DNA of 64,000 nt, taken from assembly GCA_006176705.1 (NCBI GenBank), contig QRFJ01000061.1:1232243-1296242 (forward strand), in the 5' to 3' direction. Made by a program: the position numbers and the translations under genes. Shown here one piece after another: positions 12,074 to 24,432 of this stretch (position 1 is the first letter of the stretch; each line of letters begins with the position of its first letter). The notes beneath the pieces are model-generated. The model made no database searches. It saw only the letters and a program-made list of their open reading frames with translations, and was not told where the DNA came from. The stretch is from Cocos nucifera. Its lineage: Eukaryota; Streptophyta; Magnoliopsida; Arecales; Arecaceae.

Positions 12074-14971
12074 TGAAGGAAAACATGCAGGGTTTCATGC
12101 ATAAATTTCAAAATATTTTCGAAATTAAAGGAGCGAAAGATATAGATTAAACAGTTTAATCTACAATATGCATGTAATCAGATTACAAAACCCTACATTA
12201 AGGATCTATAACATGTCATGATGCAAATATAAATTTAAAATTAAATTAATCATAAGTGGTATTGATCATATCAATACCTAGATCTAGAACAATTCTAGAT
12301 CTAACCCTAGATCATATCTAGGTTATCAAGAGATCAGATCTCTTGCCTTTGCACAGGTTGAGAACTCCGTGGTTGATTTTTGTTGTTGCTTTTAGAGCCG
12401 CATATGCGTCCGACCTCTATAGGTAATCCACACAAGCCTACAACACAGATCGGAGGTTCGTCGAATGAAGATCCACTTGATGTGCTAGCTTCTCGCGGAT
12501 CCCTCTTGATGGTCAATCAAGAACATATTCTCCGGATCTCTTGGACACTCCAAGAGACAGAATATCAGGAGGAATAATGGAGAAGTCCAACCATTGGATC
12601 TCTCATAAATCAGAAAATAAAAATAAAGAAAAATAAATCCTAAGAGGAGACAAGTCTTCTCCTTTAGGACATCAACGATGTCCTGAAAACATCTCTATGT
12701 TAGGACAAAAGGAGACCTTCTCCTCCAGATTTTTTTCTATGTTTTCAAATCTAATATTTTTTATTTTATTCTTACAAAAAAACCACAAAAATAAGGAGAA
12801 GAAAGGTTCTCAAAGAAACCCTAAGAGAAGACCTTTCTTCTCTTCTCCTTCTCTCATCAGGACATGATCAAATCATGTCCAAAAAGAACACCATGCCCCA
12901 ACAACTTGGAGCACTTATCCCCACGCCCTATTCCTCTCTCTCTCAGATTTTTATCACATAAAAATCACAAAAAATAAACAAGAGAAAATACATAAAAGAA
13001 AAATAAAGAGAAGAAAATCTTCTCTTACCTTGTCTCTTCAAGACATCAACCTTTGATGTCTTAGTTGAAGATTCTTCTCCAAAAATCTTGACACCACAAA
13101 CCACCCCACGCCTTCTCCTTTTCCTTTGATTTTCCATGATTTTCTGGGATTTATCACGTCCTCAAACCATCTCATAGGAGGCGCCCCAATTTTTTTTGAG
13201 GAAGACTAGGTCAAACCTAGTCATATATGGACTTCTAATGGGCGTCCAACTCTTGGACGCCCCTTCTTTGATTTTAGACATAAGAACCACTTGAATTCAT
13301 GTACAAAAGAAAGGAATAGGGGGCGCACAACATCTAGTGGGCATTGGAGGAAAAAACAAAAGAAGGGAAGAGTTTTGGTCAAAGGGGCTCTATCAAATAG
13401 AGTTCAAATCACAACAACTTTCCTTTATTTGACCCGATCAAATTTTATTCCAAATAATCCAGATATATGGGGCTTGGAGAAGCTCTTAGGCGTGGGAATG
13501 TTTCACGTAAATATCAGAAAAAAATGGGTGGGCGTGGGCTTTCTTAGGCGCAAGAGAAAGAGAGAGAGTCCCAGTCCAACTAGGACTCCTCTTGTTTGAC
13601 TAGGTCAAAATAGTTTTGAACCCAATTTAAATCCTATTTAAATTAGATTAAATGCAATCCAATTAAGGATAATCCTAGTCCAACTAGGAGCCTAATTAAA
13701 TCAAATTAAATCAAGATTTAAATCTGATTTAAATCGTAAGTCAATTAGATGCACCCAAGTCCTAATCAAACAAGGAATTGTTCTTTCTTGCAATTGACTT
13801 ATCCAATAAATCAATTAGACTTAATCTAATTAAATCCAAACTAATTCTAATTGAATCTAATTTAATTAGACTTGATCTTAGCCCAATTACTCAATCGAGT
13901 CAATTAGCAATCCAATTGCTAATTAATCCTCCTGCATCACTTGCATTAAGTCAAACATCAATCGCATTGAATATTTGACCTCGAAATGTTCTCAATCGTG
14001 GATTGAATGTTTGACCTCGAAACGATTCTCAATCGTCGATTAACCATCTGATCAGATTACAAGCTCTAATGTGTATGATCCCATAGGTTCGAATCTAAGT
14101 TGGTAGCACAGGAATCAATTCCTGTACCAATCGAAGTTACCATCTAGCAATGGTTTCCGACGTTCGGATAAGTCGAATATATGCAAAGCAACATTCTTAG
14201 AATCCTGACCCATGGTTACCGTATAATTCATCCCTTTGACCAATAATGCTCAAGACGACTTTGAGTACGCTGTCAAACACTCATACAAGTCATCTCTATT
14301 GTATCTCAAAATTTTGCAAATCCTATGACACCTCACGAGGATTACCCAGGCCTAGGTTTTGCTAAATTGAAACACAGCGAGCCATTCTCTTTCTGAAGTT
14401 AATCAGAAGTGGTCAATTCCATCTTGACTCACATACCAATTTTACAAGTACTTGACTGTATGCAGAAACCTTCCGAACCTATATTAGAAATACAGGCAGT
14501 CCGACACCAAAGTACAGTGAGTTGCTTGCAAGTCATTGTGGTGATCTCAGATCGAAGGGACACTTATATCCATTGGCCTTAGCTAGCTACTCTTGATAGT
14601 AGAGTGCTACATTGATCACGTTCAGTGCAGATGTACTCCTACATCTCACCTGGATGCCATACCAGTGTCTCCACACCACTTGGTTACGAGGACAATAAAT
14701 GCATATGGCATACAACGACCTACACTTGATAAGTTATCGTCCTTGTTAATAACTTATCATTTGGTCGTAAATAATTTAAGAACCATCCGATAAATCTTCC
14801 TTTATCGATTGATTGTAGTTCTAAGGACTTCATCATAATTTAGGAGTTCATTTAAGGAAGATAGAACTTTTATGATGAATCAGTCAAATAACTATTATTA
14901 TTAGATAATTCATATACTAATTTCAATCATCTACCACCTAGATGATTGGCTTTAGAACATATTTTCCAACA
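12074..14971 (-). mobile_element. 5' LTR of Copia-A
   Basis: 2,898 bp, adjoining the primer binding site. It contains a local duplication not in the other LTR near 13960-14035, where a GAATGTTTGACCTCGAAA block occurs twice. Confidence 0.9.
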
Positions 14972-14976
14972 CTTAG

Positions 14977-15330
14977 GTCATCCTTAATAAGATAATTCTT
15001 CGTTGCTCGAGCCCCAGAAATCCCCAAACCCATGCATAGGGCTACCTGTGCATTGGGGTTTGAAGGATCGATGCTCGATCGAAGAACCGGCCTTGGTGAT
15101 GCTCCGAGAGATACTCTTGGGCCCGATCTGAGGAGGCGGCAATCGAGAACCTTGGCCACCGTGGAGATTTTTGCCCCTAACCTCACTTGGGTCTTTTTCC
15201 TCTTTTTTCTTGGTTCATCCTTCCCCTCTTTCTTGTTGCCCACGAGAAAGGAGGAGAGAAGGGATGAAAGGGGGAGGACCAATCGGAAACTGCAGTTAAA
15301 GATCGCCGAGGGGGATGGCACCAACAAAGA
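14977..15330 (-). pseudogene. Antisense ORF of Tat-A, 5' part, separated by Copia-A
   Basis: The minus-strand frame running to 14977 continues across the copia insertion point into the sequence at 4438, with the 5-bp duplication CTTAG/CTCAG at the junction. It has a basic RKKRKKTQVRLG segment. Similarity to known proteins is not clear in this portion. Confidence 0.4.
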
Positions 15331-15808
15331 CCCTCCTATCGACTGTAATTACAAGGTAGGAAAGAAAGCAACAGAAAAGAAGTCCATATATGACTAGGTT
15401 GGGATTCAAGCCCCGTGCCGTCGGATTTGGACACTTGGTGCGCATCAGAGCCACCAAACCATGTGACCCTTTCTCACACCACCCCTAGATCGAGCCACGT
15501 AAGCTAATCCGTGAGATGCAGCAAGGGTCCTACCAATGTATGACACATGGTAGATCCTGACAAACTGAAAGATGATTTCTGGATCTCCCCTTTTCAGGTC
15601 ATTATGGCATGACGCCTCGAGCTGCCCATCCCTCATAAATGTGGCAAGATTCATGAAGCGGTGCATTAACAATACTCCAAGATTTTTTGCCAATTAAATG
15701 CCCGAGACAGAAGGTCGGGTCAGCGATCAAAGACCAATCCGATGATCGGCTACTCCCTTCGTCTGAAGCAGCAAAACCACTTCGGACTTGGGAACAGGGG
15801 GTAAGTAT

Positions 15809-16549
15809 TGTAGAGGTTATCTATCATCCAACCAGACATTTCCCCCTCGGATTATGACCAAGCACTCACCAATGAGAAGGCCTCGAAAATCAAAGGGAGA
15901 TCCAAGGAACTATAGCGAAGCAACCATACGTCATCAGCCTCTACCCGACATCCCCGATTGAACATCTACCAATCCCAAGGTTAGGATCCTCTTAATGACA
16001 AAGAACATAGCCCAATTGACCTATGCGAGTGCCGACTCAAGGCAAGACCTCCGACCTCGGCTCAACACCAATCTTGAGACATTGACCATTTATCCATGTG
16101 GGAGATCCCTGAAACCTCCCAATAACTTTTCAGAACGTGGGCACGATCTGCATCTGACACCCACGATTAACAATCCTAACTCTTAGGTTAGTGGGCGGAT
16201 CCCTCATCCAAACGGCCTATCGAATTGTGGCCTACCAACCTAGGGGATTAGGGGCCAAATGGCCTACCAGATTCCAACGTGACAACCCATAGCTACATCT
16301 CTATATAAGAAGGTAACAAAATAACTCTCAAGTAAGCTCAACTCCAAAGAACTCCCTGGTGCTCTTGTTCTCCTACTCTTCTTTCTCCACTATTCTCAAG
16401 CTCTGGCTGACTTAAGCATCGGAGGGTCCTCCGTTGGAAAAACCCTAGTGAGTGTGGACTTCTCGTGCAGGTTCCCCTTTGGTGCTTCAATCCTCAGACG
16501 ATGCCCAATTCTAGCCACATCTGCTTCCATCCGGAGTCTTGCAGCAACA
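15809..16549 (+). mobile_element. 3' LTR of Tat-A
   Basis: Starts TGTAGAGG directly after a purine-rich tract (GGGAACAGGGGGTAAG) and ends GCAGCAACA, so it has TG...CA termini. A TATATAAG box at 16312-16319 sits about 240 bp before the end, as in the Tat-B LTRs. About 741 bp. The pair LTR is outside the window, so the ends are inferred. Confidence 0.6.
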
Positions 16550-17626
16550 GATTTTAAGCACTGTAGCAAGTACCAAAGAAAAAAAAAAGAGCCCTTCTAA
16601 AGGTGTTATGGCAGTGATGATTGCAACCATAACACACAAGAGAGGGAGAGAAGAGTGAGAAGATAAGAGAAGAGAGGAAGAGAGATGAAAGAGAAGAGAG
16701 ACAAGGAAAGAGAAATTTAAATCATTTCTTCAAGTGTTACAATACCAGGTTGAGATCTTGTCTTGACATGTGACATGGGCTTAAGATGTGGCATGTGGTC
16801 TCACATCATTTTGCTTTGTATTGTTTTTGATTTCTATGCATTTTTCCTGTGATTGTCCTTGGTGATTTCTGTGTGTGGATGATATCATGTTCGAGTTGTG
16901 TATATGAGTGGTGATCCTCAAGTTAGGGCAAAGCAGCCTGAATGGTGAATATGTAACCCTCTGTTGTTCAGTGGATTGTTCTTGTTGCCCTGAGTCTTTC
17001 TCTAGGATTCATGGTTGTTCTTCTTTGCTGCCCATGGTTTTACCCATGGTTGTTCTTGTTGCCCCATGGATTGTTCTTGTCAACCCCCTTAGGTTTAAAA
17101 TTTGCGTGCCTTCTTTTTTCTTACTTTTTTTATCCATTGTGGTTTGGCATTCTCATTGATACACATACAGAAGAAATTTAATATAGCAGTTTGCACAAGT
17201 TTCAGCCCAATGTTGCATAAGTTCAGAATGTGTATGAATCTTTGTTTTTGTTGAGGACTGTTCTGCTGCAACTTTGTGATTTCCAACATAAACAGGTGTT
17301 TCAGGACCTCACACAAATGCATGTAGGAGAAAGCACTAAAAGGATCATGGGATAATGGAGGTACTTCCAGATTTGGTAAATTAAGATAAAGAATCCAGAT
17401 GAGAAGATTAATTACCTTATCCCTTGAAATAGAGAATGTGTTATCCAGCATTGTTCTTCAACCTCTTCCTACTGCCCTTCCTACATGAGCAAGCAATAAC
17501 CACAAAGAAAATATTCATGTGCCAAATAGGTCCTTATGTGGACTATAATATGATTAATAAAGGCCTAATGTTTTCAGAATCAGTAAACTCAGCACCAATA
17601 ATTTGTAGTCTAGAGAGGTGCCTATT

Positions 17627-17731
17627 GTCATGGACTCATTGTCCAAAAGCTTAAGTTATTGGGAGGAGGACCAGCCCAGGCTAATAAACCCATGTGATAC
17701 CCCTTTTTCTAGTCAATCTAGGACCATGACA
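17627..17731 (+). repeat. Dispersed repeat, copy 1 of a local pair
   Basis: GTCCAAAAGCTTAAG, ACCAGCCCAGGCTAAT and a GG-ACCATGAC end recur about 270 bp downstream at 17893-18001 in the same order and orientation, with substitutions. Confidence 0.7.
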
Positions 17732-17892
17732 ATCTCCCCCATCCAATCTCAGTATGCCCTTGTCATGGTTGGCTCCTACTCAAGAGGGGGGCTCACCCAT
17801 GGCTCAAGTCCTATTCAACCCTAGTATACCCTATTAAGGGGCCCACATGACTAATAAAAGTTGTGATGCACAATGGACCTGGCCTTGATGCC

Positions 17893-18001
17893 AATTTTCA
17901 TGGATTTTATAGTCCAAAAGCTTAAGCTGTTGGAAGGAGAACCAGCCCAGGCTAATGAACCTATATGATGCTCTATTTATTAGCCAATGTGGGACTATGG
18001 A
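17893..18001 (+). repeat. Dispersed repeat, copy 2 of a local pair
   Basis: Direct repeat of 17627-17731, ending GTGGGACTATGG. The family is unknown to me; the motif order suggests a short interspersed element. Confidence 0.7.
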
Positions 18002-18894
18002 GTTATGTACCATTTTCTCGTCATGCAGAACATTATATAATATTTTTTCAACTTCAGTCTTATGCATAAAGAAGTCATATGCTTGCTTCACCCTTGCTCA
18101 TCCAAGTCACATATGCACTTCATAAAACATCTCAGTACAGCATCATTCTGACTCCTCGATTTATATTTGTTTGGACTAAGTAGATTGGTTCAACTATCTC
18201 CACTTTCCAAGGGAACTTTATTCATTAGTTGAAGGACATATCTAAGACTTAAATGATCTATTCAACTTGATTTAGACTATGTGCAATTCTTATTTTTGCA
18301 TAATTTAGTGTTGATCAACATGCAACATCCATCCAACATTGCAACAAATTGTACATATCCTAACACTGTAAAATGGCTATATATCCAAACCAATGGAACT
18401 CATATGGTAACCTGAATCAAAATTCTCCCATATAGATTTAAATCATTCTAAACTAATATAGAAAAGGATCCTGACATTGTTGGACTCTTAGAAGTCAAAG
18501 GGAGAATCTTCCTTAAGTTGGGATTGCCATGATTATATGTATAATAAGAGTTGAATGTCCTCTAAAATCCAAAGTAAATTGACCTGTTGGTCATAGCAAA
18601 ACATAAGTTTATCTAGATCATGTCTTATACCAAATAAACCAAAAACAATTTCATAAGGAATGAGTATTAGCGCCTGATCCATACTTGTAAGGAAAAAAAA
18701 CTATATCCAAAATCTTTAGTAGCGGCCTCAAGCATTTGCACATGCATTATAACTAGTGATAAATAATGATCTTATTATTTTAAAGACATCTATAGCATAC
18801 AGTTTGGCTGTGCCTTTACTGGTACACCATTTAGAAACACAGACTAACTTATAAAGTATGATATCTTGACTTGAAATTGAAAAGCAAGGAATTT

Positions 18895-19096
18895 TCTTGA
18901 TGCTAGGAGGGGATATCCACCCATTCTGCCCTATACCCAACCCACCCCCACCTAGGCCGGAGCTTAGGCCCCTAAGAAGACCGAGCCACTGCTAGCTGAA
19001 CTAGGGATTTATATATATGGGACAAAGTGAGGGCCAATGCCCTTTGGAATTGAACCCCCTCCTCTTGCTAATTGTACTATCCAAGCCATAATACAA
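18895..19096 (-). mobile_element. tRNA-derived SINE candidate
   Basis: On the minus strand a box-B-like GGGGGTTCAATTCC (near 19059-19046) lies about 35 bases into the element, and the 3' part carries TATAGGGCAGAATGGGTGGA. The latter matches the tail of the candidate at 46021-46160, suggesting one family. Confidence 0.45.
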
Positions 19097-19166
19097 CGTT
19101 ATGACATTATCCATTCATGATTTTTTCTAATCCACCATAGGCATTATGAGATATACTGGGAATGCC

Positions 19167-19640
19167 TTAACGACTCATTTGGTTCATAGGAAGAATTTTC
19201 CCTCACTAGAATGTTTTTCTGGGGAAGCCGATGCTTGGGTATATGATGCTTAGGAAAGTGGTTCTCGCATGTTTGGTTGACCATGGAAAAATGGCACATT
19301 CCAGAGTGGCTTATGTTTGATTGAGCATTTACTTTCCTAGGAAAGTTGCATAAAATACCTGTTATACCCTTAATAAAGGGAATGATCTTACCCCATTCTA
19401 TCTAAAAGCTTGAGGGCACTTTTGGAAAAAAAATATCCCAATTCCTAGCTGGTGTAAACTGGACTTTCCCATGTCCCACATGAGTGTTTCTTTCCCACAA
19501 AATGTGGGAATCTTATTCCTATGGGAAAGCTACTTTCTTATTTCTCTCCTTTAAAAACTCCAACCAAATATAAGGCATTTATCCATTTTCCCATTGACCA
19601 TACTTTCTTCCCTTCTCTTCATGTGAACCAAACAAGTCCT
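19167..19640. mobile_element. MITE candidate with GACT-rich inverted ends
   Basis: Left end GACTCATTTGGTTCATAGG and right end GTGAACCAAACAAGTC are imperfect inverted repeats about 470 bp apart, flanked by TTA and TAA. Several internal inverted motifs (ACTTTCC/GGAAAG) recur. Harbinger-type ancestry is a guess from the TTA/TAA flanks. Confidence 0.5.
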
Positions 19641-20010
19641 AAAAAAAATCAAGGTTACTTCCATTTTTAGTATAGTGACATGTAGATATGTTATGGGCAT
19701 GTATGTAACTAACATCTTAAGTCATATTAACTAAACAATGTTGACATTGATATTAATGGTCCTAATATTTCACTTTTTAAGAAGTTTGACTCATTGATAT
19801 ACTCAAACCAGCATTATGTTAAATTACATATAAAAGCAAAAAAGAAATTCAATGTGACTAGAGAGGTTTGTGAGCAAGTCCATCCAAATAAAACTATCAA
19901 CTTCTAGAACTTGCTCCACCCATCAATCAGCCCCTATTGAGCTATACAGGACAATGCTATAAATTTGCTATAATATGGGTTGGTACATGCTGATTTGAGC
20001 TAATGCTGGT

Positions 20011-20578
20011 TAGGGCTAGAAATGGTCCGGGCCAAACCCCTACAGAGCCCAGCCCAAAATATTTTTCAAGCTTCGACGGGCTTAGGCTCAAAAATTTTTG
20101 GGAAAGCTCCGACCTGAATCCAAGCCTGGGCCCAACCCAAACCCATTTAGGACAGCCCAAATTTGTGGAGTGGATTGTTGTTCATTGAATGACAAATGGT
20201 TTTCTATAATTCATAATTCCAATCGTTTTAACATATCTTGAATCACATCCAACTATTATGCCTTCAGAAGATTCTATAGAAGCTTGAAAACACCAATATT
20301 CAACAATTGTGAGCCCAAAGATTTAAGAAAGGATGATGAAGGTCTTAAGACTTGTCTAGGCTTGAATTCAAGCTCGATTTCGGGCTCTTTCTTTAGGCTC
20401 GGGCTCGGGCAGGGCCCAAGTTAGGCTAATGATATATCCAAGCTTGGCCCGAAAAACAAATGGGCTCTATATTTAAGCCTAAACCCACCATAAATCTTTC
20501 AAGCCTAGCTTGTAACCCGACCCAAAGTCAGCCTAGCCCAATGGGCCTTGGGCCAACCAGAGCCCATTTCCAGCCCTA
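20011..20578. mobile_element. hAT-type MITE, 568 bp
   Basis: Ends TAGGGCTAGAAATGG and CATTTCCAGCCCTA are inverted repeats. The 8-bp flanks ATGCTGGT (20003-20010) and GTGCTGGT (20579-20586) look like a target duplication with one mismatch. The interior is rich in GGGC/GCCC words and has no coding capacity. Confidence 0.75.
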
Positions 20579-21023
20579 GTGCTGGTATGCCCTCTCTATC
20601 ATGCCATGAAACATGTGGCATCATATGTATCATAAGCTGAATTGTTTAAGTAATGGTAATTCATACACCTAGCATGTGACATGCTCAGAATATAAGCTCT
20701 TTTATAGTTTATACATGTGGTTTTGTTGCTGCATGAGATAAATGCATTTGCACCAACTTTAGCTCAAGTTTCATTAGAAGTATGCTAGCTTGTCTTTTGT
20801 CATCAGGTTGATTAGTCAAGTTGTTACTATATGATCTATACTCTATTGAAGTTAAAACTTGCAGATAGTATAATAATCAAGATCCTTGACTGTATTTTGT
20901 ATTCATATTCTAAATCCTTCCAGTGGAGACAAAAAAAACATACTACCAGAAAATTTCTCAACTTCCATAGTTATCCACTATTTTGTTGTTCTAACTTAAT
21001 TATGGTCTTCTTGATGCCTTTAG

Positions 21024-22112
21024 CATTGCTCGAAGCAGCAAGGAAAGCAAACTTTAAAGATATATTAAGTCGAATAGCAGCTGGATTTTCATCTACAAGG
21101 TCGACTTCAATAGCTTACTTTCCTTGCTTAGTCTGGATTATTATAGCTGAAATTCAGTATGATATCTAAAATGTTTACAGTTACAAATGGTGTAATTCAT
21201 TTGCTATTTGTTCAGTGCTTGCTATGCCTTAAAAGCTTAAACCAATACATGTGACAAGCATATTGTTTATTGTTTGAGCAAACACTTTTTTTCACAAATT
21301 ATTGTTGGGTATAAATGTTAAATAGCCAATTTTATACATGTTTTCCATATTGTCATTTTACATATCACGTAGTCTATTTTTTCTATATAACTGACTTGTC
21401 TATATCAATTTTGACTTCTCCTCTTTGAGATTCTTGACCTTGTTGAACTTGCCTTGGGATCATTGTGTTCTTGATTTTTGGAGTGAAAATTTGACTCACC
21501 CTCTTTCAGATCTTGACCTTGTCGAACTTGCCTTGAGATCCTCGGATTCTTTTAAGTGTTTCCTTTTTAATTTCTTGAAATTTGTTGGGATTTCATTGCT
21601 GTCAGTCTTACAGTGACCGCTGGCTCATGTAGAAGTATGCCAAGCTCTAGATTAGTCAGCATAAGATTCAAAACCTTGATTTGGTTTTAATAAAATCATT
21701 TAGTTCAATTAGAAAGTAGTGTAGAGATGTTAATCTATTGAAACATATTTATTATGCATTTATGTGGATTATGAAATTGCGAACAACAGTTGGGATAAAC
21801 CAATATTGCTTGCATGGGGAGTAGCAGATAAGTATTTGCCTCTGTCTGAAGCTGAAGAGTTTCAGAAGGGAAACCCTGGTGTCAAACTTAAGCCAATAGA
21901 AGGAGCTGGTCATATGCCACAAGAGGACTGGTAACCACAGTTCATCACTATTCTATTTGAACGTCTTAGGATATAAAACATATGCAATATGATTCTTTTA
22001 AATTTGTTCATCTTAGTTTTGATTTCCTTTCTTACATGGTCAACAAATAATGTGGATCAGGCCAGAGAAGACTGTTGAAGCTCTAAGAACATTTTTAGAG
22101 ACGAAATGTTAA
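21024..22112 (+). CDS. Last three exons of a haloalkane-dehalogenase-like alpha/beta hydrolase
   Basis: Exons 21024-21099, 21790-21930 and 22061-22112 (TAA) join in phase at GT-AG sites: ACAAG|GTCGAC joins to AACAACAG|T, making a Ser codon, and GACTG|GTAACC joins to GATCAG|G, making a Trp codon. The peptide carries RIAAGFSS, then SWDKPILLAWGVADKYLP, whose Asp sits where the catalytic acid lies in dehalogenase-like hydrolases, then GAGHMPQEDW with the catalytic His, and ends LETKC. From memory it is closest to the chloroplast alpha/beta hydrolases of the Arabidopsis At1g52510 type. The nucleophile elbow and N-terminal half are not found in the 4.5 kb upstream. Either an enlarged intron separates them from the window, or this is a 3' gene fragment. 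The retained part is undamaged, which favours a live gene. Confidence 0.75.
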
Positions 22113-22739
22113 AGCGCTTAAACTCTGCTTTTGCGGCTATCTGGTAACATTTTAAACTCAGAAGCATATTTGCAGTTATAAAAACTTTAGTTTAACATGT
22201 TGTTATGAAAGAACTTTTTGATAAATCATTGCATTAGTTTGGGTTCCTGTTATTTCTCATAATTCAAATAAGCAGCACCATCTACTTTAAGAAATTTCAC
22301 CTTGGAAGGGATTTCTGCAATGAAGAAATTATGGACATATCGCAACTGGTTTCTGGATGCCTTGGAATTGTCACAGGCCATGCAGAAAGTGAGGGGTCAA
22401 ACCTAAGTTATCCCCTTCTGATTTTATTTCAAGTAGAAATTGTCATCTCCTTATGATTTCATTGTAAGTAGAAATTATAGGATCCATCAGTTCCATGAAA
22501 TGATAAAGTGAGTACAATTCTAGCATGATAATTAATGGCGGTGATATTGCTAAAGATGGTTTTGTTATTTAAGGAGCCAAAAACTTTATATGACTAGTAT
22601 GCCCTTGTTGTCATGGAGCAACATCCAATATTAGTCTATGATTTATTGTCCTGAAAAAAAATTTAAAAAAAAGGAAAATTGGCTTGGGCAATAACACCAC
22701 CCTATAGAGGTCCTTGCTCTAACTTTTTAGGGATATAAC

Positions 22740-22853
22740 ACACACACATATATATACACATGTATGTATGGATGTATGTACATGTATATACATATACATA
22801 TGTATACGTATTTGTATATGTATACATAGATATAGATATATATATGTGTGTGT

Positions 22854-22902
<49 letters not shown>
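22740..22902. repeat. Microsatellite: TA/TG-rich then (GA)n
   Basis: Alternating TATACA/TATGTA words run into about 22 perfect GA dinucleotides (22859-22902). Confidence 0.95.
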
Positions 22903-22907
<5 letters not shown>

Positions 22908-24385
22908 CTATACTCGAGTGTAGTTAAGGTCTGGATCCAATCGTCTGTTCCGGCATTGGATCGGTTGACGTCTTAAAATACCAACTGCCATTAACAACTC
23001 TTCCACAAGCAGCTGCGGTGAGAGCCAAAAAAAAAAAAAAAAACATTAATGGGATAAGAAATGCCTCTCCCTTAGGACATGCCCATGCCCAGAGTTGACG
23101 CCACCTTGATGCTGCCCGCTCTCTCTCTCTCCTTCCTCAATATTCTCTAGTTCTTGCTCCTTACTCTAGTTTTCTCTTCTTTCTTCCCCTGCTACCACCT
23201 CCCTCTTTTCCTTCTTCCACTAGTTCACCTCCCTCTTGTCCTTCCGATGCTCTGCCTCCGTCTCTCCACTGGATTAATGAGTGTTCTGTTACATCCTGTG
23301 TAAAAAAGAGAGGGTTTCTGCTTCAAAAGACCAAGTTGCTTTTAAAATGACCGTAAAAGGATTGTAGCTTGGCAGTTGTTTGCACTGCTCCCCTTCGAGA
23401 TCACAATAGTGTGAGGGATGGGAGTATGCATCTGCTATGGAAAACTGCATAAGCAAACCAAATTATAGTGCCTATTACATGTTCTATTACTGAAAACTGC
23501 ATAAGCATCATTGGGGAGTTAGAAGTATAGAAAAACAAATTGAAGATGTTCTATTACATGCCAGTGCTTGAATAAATGTATTTGATTGCTTTTCATGGTC
23601 CAAGTAATAAACACTTATCCAACAGTAATGAACATTAACATATCCATGATAAACATTTAGCCTAAATGGTAAACACCTAGTTTGCTGGACTAAACACTAA
23701 ACTGTAGCTTTTAGGAGAAGAAACACAGACAAAGAAAACCTTTCCTAAGAGAATATAGTGTTGTACTAGCAGATTGGAGTAGATTACTGTGTTTTGCAGC
23801 ATGTTCAATTTATTCATGGTTGATGGATCATTTTCTGCATATTAGCTTTTATAGAGGGAACTTTTCTGCCAAAGTCTCTTATCTGTGTGAATGTGACATT
23901 TTTGTTGCTACAGTGCTGGTCTTGTGGATGGATTGCAGTACAAACAATAGAAATTTTATCATTGAGCTGGCAACTTTAACTTTACCAACTAAAAAATTTG
24001 ACAGCATTTAATGGTAATGGTTTGGAGTTCACTTAATGTGGTTGAATATAAGTTCCCCGTTTATGGGTTGAATTATGTTGCAATTTATTATTTGTTTTCA
24101 TCAGTACTAATAAGATGGAATTACACTGTAGATGGAAACAGAAAGTGTGTATGATGATAACATGATAACCATCTTCAGCATGCCAAGCAATATTATAGAT
24201 AGAGGAAGCAATGTGACTAGTTGTGTATCGCCCCACCAAACTCTTACATCCGGTGATCAGATAGATAGGCCAAGTATTATACTGTGTGGTGCCTTTGAAA
24301 ACTCTATATACAAGAATTATGCTAATTCTTTATGCTATCGAACTTGGCCAAATCTTCAAATTTCATTGTTATACATTTGTGCAGG

Positions 24386-24432
24386 TTGATGATTTGGATT
24401 ACTTTGTCATTGAGAACTCTTCCAATGAGTAA
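24386..24432 (+). other. Possible orphan terminal exon
   Basis: After a pyrimidine/AT tract and TTTGTGCAG, the frame reads VDDLDYFVIENSSNE then TAA. The acceptor-like context and acidic peptide look exon-like, but I found no partner exon and recognise no family. Confidence 0.2.

Larger units (their letters stand above)
4439..14971 (-). mobile_element. Copia-A: Ty1/copia element with 2.9-kb LTRs inserted in Tat-A
   Basis: Two direct LTRs (4439-7324 and 12074-14971) flank a 4.75-kb interior. The initiator-Met tRNA primer site is on the minus strand at 12072-12061 and the polypurine tract CCAAGTGGGAG lies beside the left LTR, so the element runs right to left. Target duplication CTCAG/CTTAG (4434-4438, 14972-14976) has one mismatch. 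Domain remnants are in copia order on the minus strand: zinc knuckle about 9900-9840, protease/pre-integrase 9690-9450, integrase about 9200-9120, RT pieces about 8300-8130 and 7920-7780, RNase H about 7700-7430 with NGAIAQAKEP-like sequence. All are broken. Confidence 0.9.
1..16549 (+). mobile_element. Tat-A: Ty3/gypsy element without visible pol, cut by the window start
   Basis: Left to right: a decayed gag (about 70-1000), an array of about 105-bp repeats (1461-2040), minus-strand ORF remnants (2300-4438 and 14977-15330) interrupted by Copia-A, a purine-rich tract at 15786-15802 and a 3' LTR (15809-16549). No protease, RT, RNase H or integrase motif is visible between gag and the repeat array. 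The layout, tandem repeats then an antisense ORF then the LTR, matches Tat-B, so I place it in the same Tat clade. The 5' LTR lies outside the window. Confidence 0.75.
16550..19166. other. Non-coding interval with small repeats
   Basis: No gene found. It contains an A-run and a short hairpin (GTGTTATGG...CCATAACAC, about 16600-16640), a purine-rich stretch at 16630-16720, a repeated SINE-like block (17627-18001) and a tRNA-derived SINE candidate (18895-19096). Confidence 0.6.

Noticed and set aside
14938..15397. Overlapping 121- and 129-codon ORFs on both strands as a gene
   Set aside because: The plus-strand ORF is a shadow, and the minus-strand one is the 5' remnant of the Tat-A antisense ORF running into the copia LTR.
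22260..22440. Extra exon downstream of the hydrolase stop codon
   Set aside because: A frame is open for about 55 codons but shows no family motif; it probably belongs to the 3' flank or UTR.
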